Of a stretch of 64,000 bases of DNA, positions 52,177 to 60,349 are shown one piece after another. How positions within the stretch are numbered: position 1 is the stretch's first letter; each line of letters opens with the position of its first letter. This DNA comes from Halobacteriovorax sp. DA5 (GTDB taxonomy: Bacteria; Bdellovibrionota; Bacteriovoracia; Bacteriovoracales; Bacteriovoracaceae): NCBI RefSeq assembly GCF_002903145.1, contig NZ_PPDJ01000001.1:496001-560000 (forward strand). The letters run 5' to 3'. The notes under the pieces were generated by a model. That model made no database searches, was not told where the DNA came from, and worked only from the letters and a program-made list of their open reading frames with translations. A program made the translations under genes and the position numbers.

Positions 52177-53640
52177 ATGCAAGAAACTTATCTTCATTCA
52201 CTAGAATCAGTAAACTTAGAAGATATCGTAAGAGATGAATACCGCACGTATCAGATCTATACATTAATGGATCGTGCGATCCCTTATCTTCAAGATGGCC
52301 TTAAACCGGGTCAAAGACGTATTCTTTATACGCTTTGGAAAAATCAGTCGAAAGGACTTTTAAAAGTTTCAGCTGCTACTGGTCTCGTTTTAACTCTTCA
52401 CCCGCACGGACCCGCTTCGATTGAATCGGCCATTGTAAATATGGCCCAAGATTATACTTTCTCTAATAACTATCCTCTTATTGATAAGAAAGGATACTTC
52501 GGAGAGAGGATGGAAACTGATCCGGCCGCTGGAAGGTATATCGAATGTAAGCTAGGTAAGGTATCTGATCTCTTACTATTTGATGATATGAACCAAGTTG
52601 AAATGGTTCCAAATTATGATGAACGTTCGATGGAGCCAGTTGGGCTTCTTCCAAAGCTTCCTCTTATGTTACTAAACGGAGCAGAGGGGATTGGTACAGG
52701 TTTCTCTTCGACGATTCCAAGTTTTCATCACAAAGATATTATTAAGTCGATGATTTCATTTATTGAAACTGGTAAGGTGAAGAAGTTAAAACCTTACGTT
52801 CATAATTATTCTCTACCAATTCATGTTGATAAGAAGACTGGAAAACTTACGTTTGAAATGTCGATTGAAGAAAAAGGTGGAAAGTTCTTTATTACTGAAC
52901 TTCCTCGTGGTTACGATGCTAAGAAGATTTATCGTCACCTGACAAAATTCATTGATAGCGGTTATATTAAAGATTTCGTTGATGCTTCTGTGGATAATGA
53001 AATCAATATTGAACTTCTTTTAAAGAAGGGCCAAGAAGCAACACTTAAAGAAATTCAAGATACAATTGGTGCAACTTCAACTCTTTCTCCAAATTACACT
53101 CTAATTTCAGAAAGAGGGGTAAAGATTTTTGATCAAGCTGAAGAGATTATTGAAATCTTCACTGGTGAAAGGTTAAAGGTTGTTACTCGTCGTTATGAAC
53201 TTCTTTGCCTTGATCTGAAAGATTCAATTACAAAGAATAATGAAATTATCAAATTCATCAAAAATAAAGAATACGAAAAGGCGACAAAGTCGAAAAACAG
53301 AAAGTCTTTCGTAGAGTATCTTGATAAAAAGAAGTACGTTTATGCTGACTATCTAGCAGATATGCCAATTTATCGTATGACAAAAGATGAAGTTGAAAAA
53401 CGCAAGTTACTTATTCAGGATGAAACGAAAAAACTTAATGAGTATACAAAAATTGCGAAGTCACCTAAGCTTGTTGCCAAGAAGCTAATTGAAGAGCTAA
53501 ATGATGTTGATACTAAATTAACTGACTGGCTTAAGAAGAAAGATGCGGAAAAGCAAAAGCTCCTAAAAAAGATTGCTAAAGATCAAGAGAAACTTGGAAA
53601 GAAAAAGGCCAAGAAGAAAGCAGTTAAAAAGAAGTCTTAA
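52177..53640 (+). CDS. Type IIA topoisomerase A subunit without C-terminal pinwheel, eukaryote/T4-like
   Basis: 487 residues, far shorter than ParC or GyrA (~750-870), with no C-terminal beta-pinwheel. The catalytic Tyr121 sits in DPAAGRYIECKL. DGLKPGQRRILYTLW (40-54), HPHGPAS (75-81), AIVNMAQDYTFSNN (85-98), LLNGAEGIGTGFS (165-177) and ADMPIYRMTKDE (394-405) are shown. The 'NGAEGIGTG' and 'NMAQDxxxSNN' forms and the 'L-DMPxxxLTKxE' end are those of eukaryotic Top2 and phage T4 gp52, not of GyrA/ParC (NGxSGIAVG). A Lys-rich tail (~453-487) closes the protein. It forms a heterotetramer with the upstream subunit; decatenation without gyrase-style wrapping is expected. Confidence 0.82.
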   Translation: MQETYLHSLESVNLEDIVRDEYRTYQIYTLMDRAIPYLQDGLKPGQRRILYTLWKNQSKGLLKVSAATGLVLTLHPHGPASIESAIVNMAQDYTFSNNYPLIDKKGYFGERMETDPAAGRYIECKLGKVSDLLLFDDMNQVEMVPNYDERSMEPVGLLPKLPLMLLNGAEGIGTGFSSTIPSFHHKDIIKSMISFIETGKVKKLKPYVHNYSLPIHVDKKTGKLTFEMSIEEKGGKFFITELPRGYDAKKIYRHLTKFIDSGYIKDFVDASVDNEINIELLLKKGQEATLKEIQDTIGATSTLSPNYTLISERGVKIFDQAEEIIEIFTGERLKVVTRRYELLCLDLKDSITKNNEIIKFIKNKEYEKATKSKNRKSFVEYLDKKKYVYADYLADMPIYRMTKDEVEKRKLLIQDETKKLNEYTKIAKSPKLVAKKLIEELNDVDTKLTDWLKKKDAEKQKLLKKIAKDQEKLGKKKAKKKAVKKKS

Positions 53641-53941
53641 TAATCTAAGTGAAATAGTCTGATAAAAAAATCCCCAGCAGAAGTGCAAAACTTGTGCTGG
53701 GGATTGTTCATGTCAATACGCCAATTTGACAAGAAGAAGTTGATATAAACATAATACATGGTATTTATTTAGCTACTCAACTTAATGTTTTCTTAAAACT
53801 GGCTTAATTGACATCTTTACGCCGAAAAAGGCTAAGTTATTAAAATGAAATATATTTCCCACAAAATTTTTTTTGTGAAATATTCATAATTCTGCTAACC
53901 TATTAATATATAAAGGTTCTTTTGATTCATGGAGGAATGCA
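53641..53941. other. 301-bp intergenic region before ihfA
   Basis: Contains the hairpin at 53669-53705 and then AT-rich sequence with the promoter region of ihfA. An imperfect repeat ATTTC-CC-ACAAAA...TTTTGT-GAAAT lies at about 53854-53881. No gene. Confidence 0.5.
53669..53705. terminator. 11-bp hairpin after the topoisomerase operon
   Basis: AATCCCCAGCA (53669-53679) pairs with TGCTGGGGATT (53695-53705). The long A-run on the left would be a T-run on the minus strand; on the plus strand no T-run follows, so it is a terminator of uncertain direction. Confidence 0.65.
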
Positions 53942-54373
53942 ATGAGCTTGACTAAAGCTGATATTGTCGAACGAGTTTATAAGGAAGCAGGGTTTTCTAA
54001 AAAGGAAGCAGGGTTTTCTAAAAAGGAAGCTTCTGACCTTGTTGACTTAGTTTTTAAGGTAATTAAAGATACTTTGGCCCGCGGGGAAAAAGTAAAAATT
54101 TCTGGTTTTGGAAACTTCTCAATTCGCGATAAAGCATCAAGAGTTGGCCGTAACCCACAAACAGGTGAGGCGATGGAAATTTCAGCAAGACGTGTTCTTA
54201 CTTTTAAACCTTCACAGGTGCTAAAAGAAGATATTACTGGACGCTACGTTCACCGTATCGATGATAAAGGTAAGGAAGACACTTCAATTGCTCCTAAGGA
54301 AGGAACACCGAAAGCATTAACATCATTCAGAAATGATACTGATGATGACTACGAGAGTGAAAACGGATTTTAA
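53942..54373 (+). CDS. ihfA: Integration host factor alpha-like HU-family protein with 7-residue duplication
   Basis: 143 residues. HU/IHF family: LTKADIVERVYKE (3-15), KVKISGFGNFSIRDK and GRNPQTGEAMEISARRVLTFKPSQVLK are typical of IHF-alpha. The segment EAGFSKK occurs twice in a row (15-21 and 22-28), caused by an exact 21-bp tandem repeat in the DNA, which lengthens the turn between helices 1 and 2. A C-terminal extension of about 40 acidic/Ser-rich residues follows the DNA-binding arm region. GGAGG precedes the ATG. It is directly followed by a MerR gene (stop next to start), the usual ihfA-merR pairing. Confidence 0.9.
   Translation: MSLTKADIVERVYKEAGFSKKEAGFSKKEASDLVDLVFKVIKDTLARGEKVKISGFGNFSIRDKASRVGRNPQTGEAMEISARRVLTFKPSQVLKEDITGRYVHRIDDKGKEDTSIAPKEGTPKALTSFRNDTDDDYESENGF
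53981..54030. repeat. 21-bp tandem duplication (2.4 copies) inside ihfA
   Basis: AAGGAAGCAGGGTTTTCTAAA is repeated exactly at 53981-54001 and 54002-54022, and a third partial copy, AAGGAAGC, follows (54023-54030). It keeps the reading frame and adds one 7-residue unit, EAGFSKK. Confidence 0.97.
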
Positions 54374-54805
54374 ATGCTAGAAACATTATCGATTCCACAA
54401 AAATCGTTATTTAAACTTGATGAAGTTTGCTCAATCGTTGGTGTAAAGCCATACGTATTAAGATTTTGGGAAAGTGAATTTGATGAAATTTCACCTCTCG
54501 TTTCTTCTACTGGTCAAAAACTTTTTGAACAAAAAGATATTCAAATGCTGGCAAAAATCAAAGGCCTTCTATTTGAAGAAAAGATGACTATTGAAAAAGC
54601 TAAGCTAGTTTTAAGAGGTCAATTAGATCTTTCTAAAGACAGTGCTGTTGCCAAGAAGAAGTTAAATACTAAGCCTGCAAAGTCTTCTAAATCAAAAGTT
54701 GTAAATTACAATATTGATTTAGATAAACTAGAGCAAGCGAAGAGCATCCTGAATCAATTGAACCTAAAGAGTCAAAGTATTCAACAAAGAAATAATTGGA
54801 TCTAA
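54374..54805 (+). CDS. MerR-family regulator (ihfA-linked)
   Basis: 143 residues. The HTH is MerR-like: LFKLDEVCSIVGVKPYVLRFWESEFDEISPLVSSTGQKLFEQKDIQMLAKIKGLLFEEKMTIEKAK. The C-terminal ~60 residues are Lys/Ser-rich and helical, with no obvious effector site. It begins at the base after the ihfA stop, the arrangement found in many proteobacteria (ihfA-merR next to pheST). No metal-binding Cys are seen. The end overlaps the convergent prenyl-synthase gene by 42 bp. Confidence 0.87.
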   Translation: MLETLSIPQKSLFKLDEVCSIVGVKPYVLRFWESEFDEISPLVSSTGQKLFEQKDIQMLAKIKGLLFEEKMTIEKAKLVLRGQLDLSKDSAVAKKKLNTKPAKSSKSKVVNYNIDLDKLEQAKSILNQLNLKSQSIQQRNNWI

Positions 54806-55735
54806 AGAGGTGGGCCTAGCGCCTGTCTCTACATCTAAGTGACCAGTTATTGTTCTTTGATTTGGTTCAATAATACTAAGTATCTTTCCAAGATATTCTC
54901 CGTAAACTAAACGGATATTTTCGCACGCGTACTTTTCAAAAAATACTTTCATATATTCTAGATTAGATTGTAATTCATTGAAACATTCTTGCGATCGTGT
55001 CTTCCAAGGATTTACAGCTTCCTCATGTTCACTTAAAACTTCATCTTCTAATTCGCAAAGATCATCAAGAAGTTGAAATGCTATTCCCATGTGATGTCCA
55101 AGGCGGTGTAGTGCCTTTGCTGTTTTTAAATCCGCATCGTCATTAAATAGGTATGGCCCAACAATTGAGAGTTGAATAAGACGTGCTGTCTTAAGCTTAT
55201 GAGTAAGAATTAAATTCTTAAAACTCTCTGTCATATGGTGGCCTAAATCGAGGGCCTGGCCAAGAATTAGTCCTTTGGCGCCTAAACACCAATGAGCATA
55301 ATTTAGAATTTCGTATTTATTCCTAACTTGTATTTTGTTTATTAAATTAAAGCTTAGAGATTGTAGAGCATCTCCGGCCAGTAGTGCTTGCCATTGGCCA
55401 AATTTTGCATGAGTTGAAAGTCTGCCACGACGATATTCATCATCATCCATACAAGGCATATCATCATGAATAAGTGTATATGTATGATGAATTTCTAATG
55501 CACATGAGAAGCTCTTAATTGACTTCTCAAGCTTTTGATTACTAAAGTCTATACCAAAGTCTTTTGCAGTGGCATAAGCGAGCAGAGGGCGAAATAACTT
55601 TCCTGCAGGTAATAACGAATAATCATATATCTCACTGAAGAAATTGTGATAATTATTTTGATCGATAAATAACTTTAGGTCAGCTTCAATTTGCTGCCTT
55701 GCTTCTTTTGGCTTAAGTAGTGATTGATTTTGCAT
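54764..55735 (-). CDS. Polyprenyl (geranylgeranyl/farnesyl) diphosphate synthase
   Basis: 323 residues of the isoprenyl-diphosphate synthase fold. The first Asp-rich motif is DDMPCMDDDEYRRGRLSTH (allylic substrate site, ~93-111). The second, normally DDxxD, reads DDLCELEDE here, so its last Asp is replaced by Glu. GxAFQLLDD and the LAGDAL segment match family members. It supplies prenyl chains for quinones or lipid carriers. The variant second motif may affect metal binding, but many IspA-like enzymes tolerate changes. It overlaps the MerR gene by 42 bp. Cytoplasmic. Confidence 0.87.
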   Translation of the reverse strand: MQNQSLLKPKEARQQIEADLKLFIDQNNYHNFFSEIYDYSLLPAGKLFRPLLAYATAKDFGIDFSNQKLEKSIKSFSCALEIHHTYTLIHDDMPCMDDDEYRRGRLSTHAKFGQWQALLAGDALQSLSFNLINKIQVRNKYEILNYAHWCLGAKGLILGQALDLGHHMTESFKNLILTHKLKTARLIQLSIVGPYLFNDDADLKTAKALHRLGHHMGIAFQLLDDLCELEDEVLSEHEEAVNPWKTRSQECFNELQSNLEYMKVFFEKYACENIRLVYGEYLGKILSIIEPNQRTITGHLDVETGARPTSLDPIISLLNTLTL

Positions 55736-55770
55736 TGAATTAAGATGCTTTAAAGTTGGCCTTTAGTCAA

Positions 55771-56718
55771 CTAGCGCTTAATCATTTTCGGCGTGTTTGG
55801 ACGTCCAAGAGTCCCATCAATTTTCATATGGTAGAAACCTTGTTCGTCAGGAGTACCATTGCCTAGAAGAAGGTTGATAATCGCAAAACTTTCGATAAAT
55901 TCTGGTGTGAATTTAACCTGTGCTTCGAGATCGATTTTTGAATTTCTAATATTTCTTTTATCTAGAGAAATTGTTCCACTTGCATTGGCACGAATAGGTG
56001 AGTTGCTATCTCCAATGATTAACTCTTGGATTTCAACGGCCCCTCCATCTTCAGCATGTGCTTTAAATGAAAGATTTTTTATTGCTAGAGTAGGTAATTC
56101 AAAACTTTGAATGACTTGGGCCGGAATCGTAAAATCCTTTGATGTTAAATAAATATCGAGATCTTTTATTGCTTTTAAATCTGTACTAACAAGTGCGTTT
56201 AGATTGATCGTTCCATCTATTTTAAATGCATTCATTAGCGGGCCAAGGGCCTCAAAGCTGATTACAGAATTTTCTATCTTAATGTATTGAGTTGAAAAAT
56301 TGTGAATCGATTTAATATTGATATTATTATTTAATCCCGAAATCTTACTTATTTCTGTATTAAATGTAAGACCCATTGGTGCAAAGCTTGGAAGTCCTAA
56401 AGAAATATCGGCCTCTGAAATAGTTAGTCCTGATGGAGCATTTAAACATCGAGATGAGATATCGATTTCTTTTAAGTTAATACCTGGAAGAAAATAGCTA
56501 AGAGAGGCGTTCTGATAATAAATAGGGCAGCTTCGATTCTTTCTAAGTCCATCATAAACGAGACTCATTACTTTATCTTCAACTGAAAAATTGAAAATGA
56601 ATCCAAGAAAGAGAGATAAGAATGCAAGGATAGTCATTAGAAAAATTGTTTTCTTATTTATCTTGTATACGTCTGTTTGTACTACTTCTTCACTCATATT
56701 ATTCTTCTGGATACCCAT
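55771..56718 (-). CDS. gspN: Type II secretion protein GspN-like
   Basis: 315 residues. One transmembrane helix (~25-47) then a large beta-rich periplasmic domain (DKVMSLVYDGLRKNRSCPIYYQNASLSYFLPGINLKEIDI...), the type seen in GspN proteins of delta-type bacteria. It is the last gene of the gsp operon, 8 bp after gspM. GspN may help assemble the secretion complex in the periplasm; it is absent from many T2SS operons. A Met eight residues into the protein (MSEE) may be the true start. Confidence 0.75.
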   Translation of the reverse strand: MGIQKNNMSEEVVQTDVYKINKKTIFLMTILAFLSLFLGFIFNFSVEDKVMSLVYDGLRKNRSCPIYYQNASLSYFLPGINLKEIDISSRCLNAPSGLTISEADISLGLPSFAPMGLTFNTEISKISGLNNNINIKSIHNFSTQYIKIENSVISFEALGPLMNAFKIDGTINLNALVSTDLKAIKDLDIYLTSKDFTIPAQVIQSFELPTLAIKNLSFKAHAEDGGAVEIQELIIGDSNSPIRANASGTISLDKRNIRNSKIDLEAQVKFTPEFIESFAIINLLLGNGTPDEQGFYHMKIDGTLGRPNTPKMIKR

Positions 56719-56726
56719 ATTATGTA

Positions 56727-57344
56727 TTAGTTAACTTTTGCATAAAATTCGACAAGAAATTTGCCTGAAACAAATTTTCCATCAGCTGTTTTTTCAAGAT
56801 CGATTTCTGTAATGATAACTTTAAACTTTCGGTGTAGTTCGTTTAGTAAGCCAACGAAAGCCTTATTAGTAAATTTATCAATCATAATACTTGTTTCAAT
56901 ACGATTGATTGAACCACCTAAGTTTTCTTTTTGAAAACCATCAACATTAATTTGATTTGCTTTTAAGTTTAATCTCGAAGTCGCATCCGTTAATTTATTT
57001 ACGAAATCAGATTTTTCGTAGATTGCATCATTTATTACAATAGGGCCTTCTTGGGCCTTAAGCTTCACGTTGCCTTCTTTAAAGCTCACAATAGCGCTTT
57101 CTAATTCTTTTCTTGTGTTCAGATCACTGACTTTCATTGTTCTAAAGATAAAGACACCAAGTAGAGCTATGACAGGAATAATAACAACTAGTCCAGATAA
57201 GAACTGATTAATAATTTTTTGCTCAGTTTCAGAGAAAGAGCGTAGTTGGTCTGCAAATGATTGAAATACACCAGAATTTCTAGCTTCTTCTATTTGCTTA
57301 TCAATAGCGACATCAATTTCTTTAAACATGCTCTTTTGTGTCAT
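56727..57344 (-). CDS. gspM: Type II secretion protein GspM-like
   Basis: 205 residues. The layout is a cytoplasmic ~45-residue helix, a transmembrane helix (~47-67) and a periplasmic ferredoxin-like domain (FVNKLTDATSRLNLKANQINVDGFQKENLGGSINRIETSIMIDKFTNKAFVGLLNELHRKFKVIITEIDLE). This is the bitopic GspM architecture. It lies directly after gspL, overlapping by one base (both share position 57344), which fits its known complex with GspL at the inner-membrane platform. Confidence 0.82.
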   Translation of the reverse strand: MTQKSMFKEIDVAIDKQIEEARNSGVFQSFADQLRSFSETEQKIINQFLSGLVVIIPVIALLGVFIFRTMKVSDLNTRKELESAIVSFKEGNVKLKAQEGPIVINDAIYEKSDFVNKLTDATSRLNLKANQINVDGFQKENLGGSINRIETSIMIDKFTNKAFVGLLNELHRKFKVIITEIDLEKTADGKFVSGKFLVEFYAKVN

Positions 57345-58921
57345 TATTTACCTTTAAAACTAATAGTAATCTTATCTTTATTAGATTCATCAATATTGGC
57401 ATCGTCAACATTTAGTCCTTTAAGGACTTTTAATAATTGTTTTGTATCTCGATCACTCTTACTTTGAAATTGTGCAAAACCTGAGTTTAGATCACCTTTG
57501 TACTTAGTTAATGATACTTCTTCGTTTCTTTTTATCGCACTCGTAATTGTGTGTAGGTTAGCAAGAGCACTAGTCTTTGGAACTTTTGCTAAAACTTTTA
57601 AATCAACATCAATTGCTTTATTTTTTTGTTTGATAATCTTTGTTAGCTTCTCAGGAGTTTTTCTAAGATATCTTTCCTGTTTTTGCGTAATATTCAAGTT
57701 ACTCGATTTAATTAGCTTTTTGATCTCACGATCTGTTGACTTGATTTCTTGATTTACGAAGTAGAGTGATTCCACTAAGAATCCTGCACATAAAACTAAG
57801 CAAACTATAGCAAGACGATAGAAAGTAAAGATTGTATTTTCTAGTTTAATTCCATCTTTAAGTGCAGAAGCAAATTCTTTCGTAAAAAAGTTTTTTGCAG
57901 GCTCTCTGTATGTATTTGAAGCACCCATTGTGTAGGCGAGTGTTAGAGAGTTGTATTCTTGTGCAGAAACCATTCTCTCAAGACCTGGTGTCATAAATTG
58001 TGAAACACTTACGTGAAGTCTTTCTGTAATATAGTTATCAATATTTTTGATATTGGCACAACCACCAGTTAAGTAGATATGTTCGATACTTTGACCTGTT
58101 TTTACTCTATGTCCAAGTAGCCATCGGTCGATTTGAGAAAGTAGGTCTTTAAAAGTATGATGCATCATAAGAGCAAAATCTTGCTGCTCTTTTGTTACAC
58201 TATCAAGCTGTGACTTCGTTAGAAAGAAGCTGTTTTCGTGTTTAAAAATACGTGCTTCTGCTGCCCCAATATTGTAAGTCTTTGAAATGGCCTCATCAAT
58301 GGCCGCGCCAGCAACATACGAAATGTGGTGAGTGTAGATAATACCGTTATAAATTAGGTAGGCCTTCGTTGTCTGATGACCAATATCTAAAATACATACA
58401 TTTGATTCTAATTTCTTTTCTTCAACAAAGCTCTGATAAACACTAAGTTCCGACGTTAAGTTTGATGGAACAGTATGGTAGGCTTGTAGAAAATTACGAT
58501 AAGTCGCAAAGACACTCTTTTCTGCAATTTGAACAATTGCTGAAAATTGACTATTGATCTTTTTATAAAGATTAACAATGTAGTGAGTATCGGCGATATT
58601 AAATGGTAGGTCCTCTTCAAGTTGAAAAGGAATCATTAGTTCCGCATCCTTCTTGCTCTTAGCAGGAAGATCAAGATAGCGATTCGTTAAGAATTCATTT
58701 GGTAGTTGAGTAATGATTCGACCATTGTAGTGCTGGTCTTTTAGAAAGCCTGAGATGATTCTTTGTTGAAGTTCATGAATCGATACTTCTTGGTCACTTG
58801 GCCCACGAACATCTTCGAGTAGAACTTCTTCAATATCATCAATAATGAATCTTTTTTTGTGTACTCGGCCTTCAACAAATTTAATACTGTAGGCACCACA
58901 GTCTATTACTAAAATACTCAT
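57344..58921 (-). CDS. gspL: Type II secretion protein GspL-like
   Basis: 525 residues. Residues ~1-340 form an actin-like ATPase-fold cytoplasmic domain (MSILVIDCGAYSIKFVEGR; later NVCILDIGHQTTKAYLI and HIYLTGGCANIKN), as in GspL/PilM. One transmembrane helix lies at ~368-388. The C-terminal coiled-coil and small beta domain are periplasmic, partly matching GspM. It anchors the GspE ATPase to the membrane; GspE itself is outside the window. Long relative to E. coli GspL (~400) because of its fuller cytoplasmic domain. It lies 60 bp downstream of gspK. Confidence 0.85.
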   Translation of the reverse strand: MSILVIDCGAYSIKFVEGRVHKKRFIIDDIEEVLLEDVRGPSDQEVSIHELQQRIISGFLKDQHYNGRIITQLPNEFLTNRYLDLPAKSKKDAELMIPFQLEEDLPFNIADTHYIVNLYKKINSQFSAIVQIAEKSVFATYRNFLQAYHTVPSNLTSELSVYQSFVEEKKLESNVCILDIGHQTTKAYLIYNGIIYTHHISYVAGAAIDEAISKTYNIGAAEARIFKHENSFFLTKSQLDSVTKEQQDFALMMHHTFKDLLSQIDRWLLGHRVKTGQSIEHIYLTGGCANIKNIDNYITERLHVSVSQFMTPGLERMVSAQEYNSLTLAYTMGASNTYREPAKNFFTKEFASALKDGIKLENTIFTFYRLAIVCLVLCAGFLVESLYFVNQEIKSTDREIKKLIKSSNLNITQKQERYLRKTPEKLTKIIKQKNKAIDVDLKVLAKVPKTSALANLHTITSAIKRNEEVSLTKYKGDLNSGFAQFQSKSDRDTKQLLKVLKGLNVDDANIDESNKDKITISFKGK

Positions 58922-58981
58922 AAATTTATTTTACCAAATTTCAATAACTTTGCTGTTTTTTTTTGAATGAAAAATTTGCCA

Positions 58982-60349
58982 TTAGTAGGTGCGTATCTCA
59001 ACAACTCTTGGACGCAGGAGATAGTACTTACTTGAAGACTGTTGCCCTTGTTGACCTGTACTTGATTGTTGTTGTCCACTACCTTGGTCGTCATCATCAT
59101 CTGGATTCTGTGAACCACCTGCTTGTTGACCAGATTGTCCTTGTGATGTCGTTGTTGGTGCCTGAGGTTTGATTGGTAAGTCGATAAAAGCAGTCAACTT
59201 ATATGTTGTGTCGGCATACATACCGATGGATTCTAATTTGAAAAGCTTACCACCTGTACCAATGATAATATCTGCGTCAGCAAATTCTTTAATTCTTTTA
59301 TCAAAGTCTGACGCTTCGACAGCTCCGAGACGATTTGTAATAAGTTCTTTGAAGTCCTTGTCACTTTTAAATGAACTTGGTGAAGTTCCATTTTCCTCAT
59401 CACCATCACGGTACTTAAAGAATTCTTCCAGAGCAACGTCAGACATTTCAGGAAATAAAACTTTGAGCTGATTGATTGTAATTTCGTTAACATTAATTAC
59501 GGAAACATTATGAATTGAAATTCGATCCTTTATAAGGTTTACGATCTCATCATCCCAGCCCGCAAGAGAGTAAAGCTCTTCTGCTGTTTCAAAAGCGGCA
59601 TGTTTGGCTTCAACGCCAAGGTTTTGATAAGTTCTCTGGATATCTGCTTTTTCTGGCTCATCATAATCTTCTTTACCAGAAACAAAGTACTTTAATTCTT
59701 TAACAAGTAGTTTCGGATCAAGATTAGAGTAGTGAAGAGCGAAGTCTTCATTATTTTCGATCTCATTTCTAAATGTTGTTTCAAGCATTTCTGTAAAAGT
59801 TTTCTCCATGAATTGATGAGGTGTTATTGTCGAGCTCTGTTGGCCACTTGCCTCAGACGAAGATTGTGAAGAGCTTCCATTCATTGGTTTGATTACTCTT
59901 AGGGTATTAGGATTAAGAAATCCTGTTATAGGCTTAAGACTAACTGAAATTGATCCTTGTATTAGTGATTCTTTTTCAAACTCTGCAATAGCATTTTTTT
60001 GAAGAGCACTTAATTCAGTCGTAACCGGAATTGGCACAACGAATGGTTGTGTGGCAATAGCTTCAATATCACTTTTAGAAATTGTCGATTGAAGGGAAGT
60101 GTTATCTTCAAGTTTGTTCCACGCTTCTCTATATACCTTTAAGACAGACAAGGCGTAATGAAGTCCTGCTTCAGCATTTAGCTTAGCTTGTACTTTATCG
60201 ATTTGACCTTCAATTCTGATTTTGTTTAGTTTTGTCTCATACGTAAATTGAGCAAGTAGAACAGTTAGAATTGCAACGGCCGTCGTTACCATAATAATGG
60301 CGATACCAGACTCATTCTTAAGTAATGTCTTCTTATTTTTTAAAGTCAT
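58982..60349 (-). CDS. gspK: Type II secretion minor pseudopilin GspK
   Basis: 455 residues. Prepilin-like N-terminus NESGIAIIMVTTAVAILTVLLAQF, with Gly15 before the hydrophobic helix; the Glu at +5 is replaced, as is usual for GspK. A large globular domain follows, including helical SAM-like parts. Two low-complexity stretches occur: SSSQSSSEASGQQSST (~159-174) and a Gln/Ser/Gly/Asp-rich region near 395-443 that includes DDDDDQGSGQQQSSTGQQGQQ. GspK caps the pseudopilus tip with GspI and GspJ. It overlaps gspJ by 17 bp. The Q/S inserts are not part of the conserved fold. Confidence 0.88.
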   Translation of the reverse strand: MTLKNKKTLLKNESGIAIIMVTTAVAILTVLLAQFTYETKLNKIRIEGQIDKVQAKLNAEAGLHYALSVLKVYREAWNKLEDNTSLQSTISKSDIEAIATQPFVVPIPVTTELSALQKNAIAEFEKESLIQGSISVSLKPITGFLNPNTLRVIKPMNGSSSQSSSEASGQQSSTITPHQFMEKTFTEMLETTFRNEIENNEDFALHYSNLDPKLLVKELKYFVSGKEDYDEPEKADIQRTYQNLGVEAKHAAFETAEELYSLAGWDDEIVNLIKDRISIHNVSVINVNEITINQLKVLFPEMSDVALEEFFKYRDGDEENGTSPSSFKSDKDFKELITNRLGAVEASDFDKRIKEFADADIIIGTGGKLFKLESIGMYADTTYKLTAFIDLPIKPQAPTTTSQGQSGQQAGGSQNPDDDDDQGSGQQQSSTGQQGQQSSSKYYLLRPRVVEIRTY

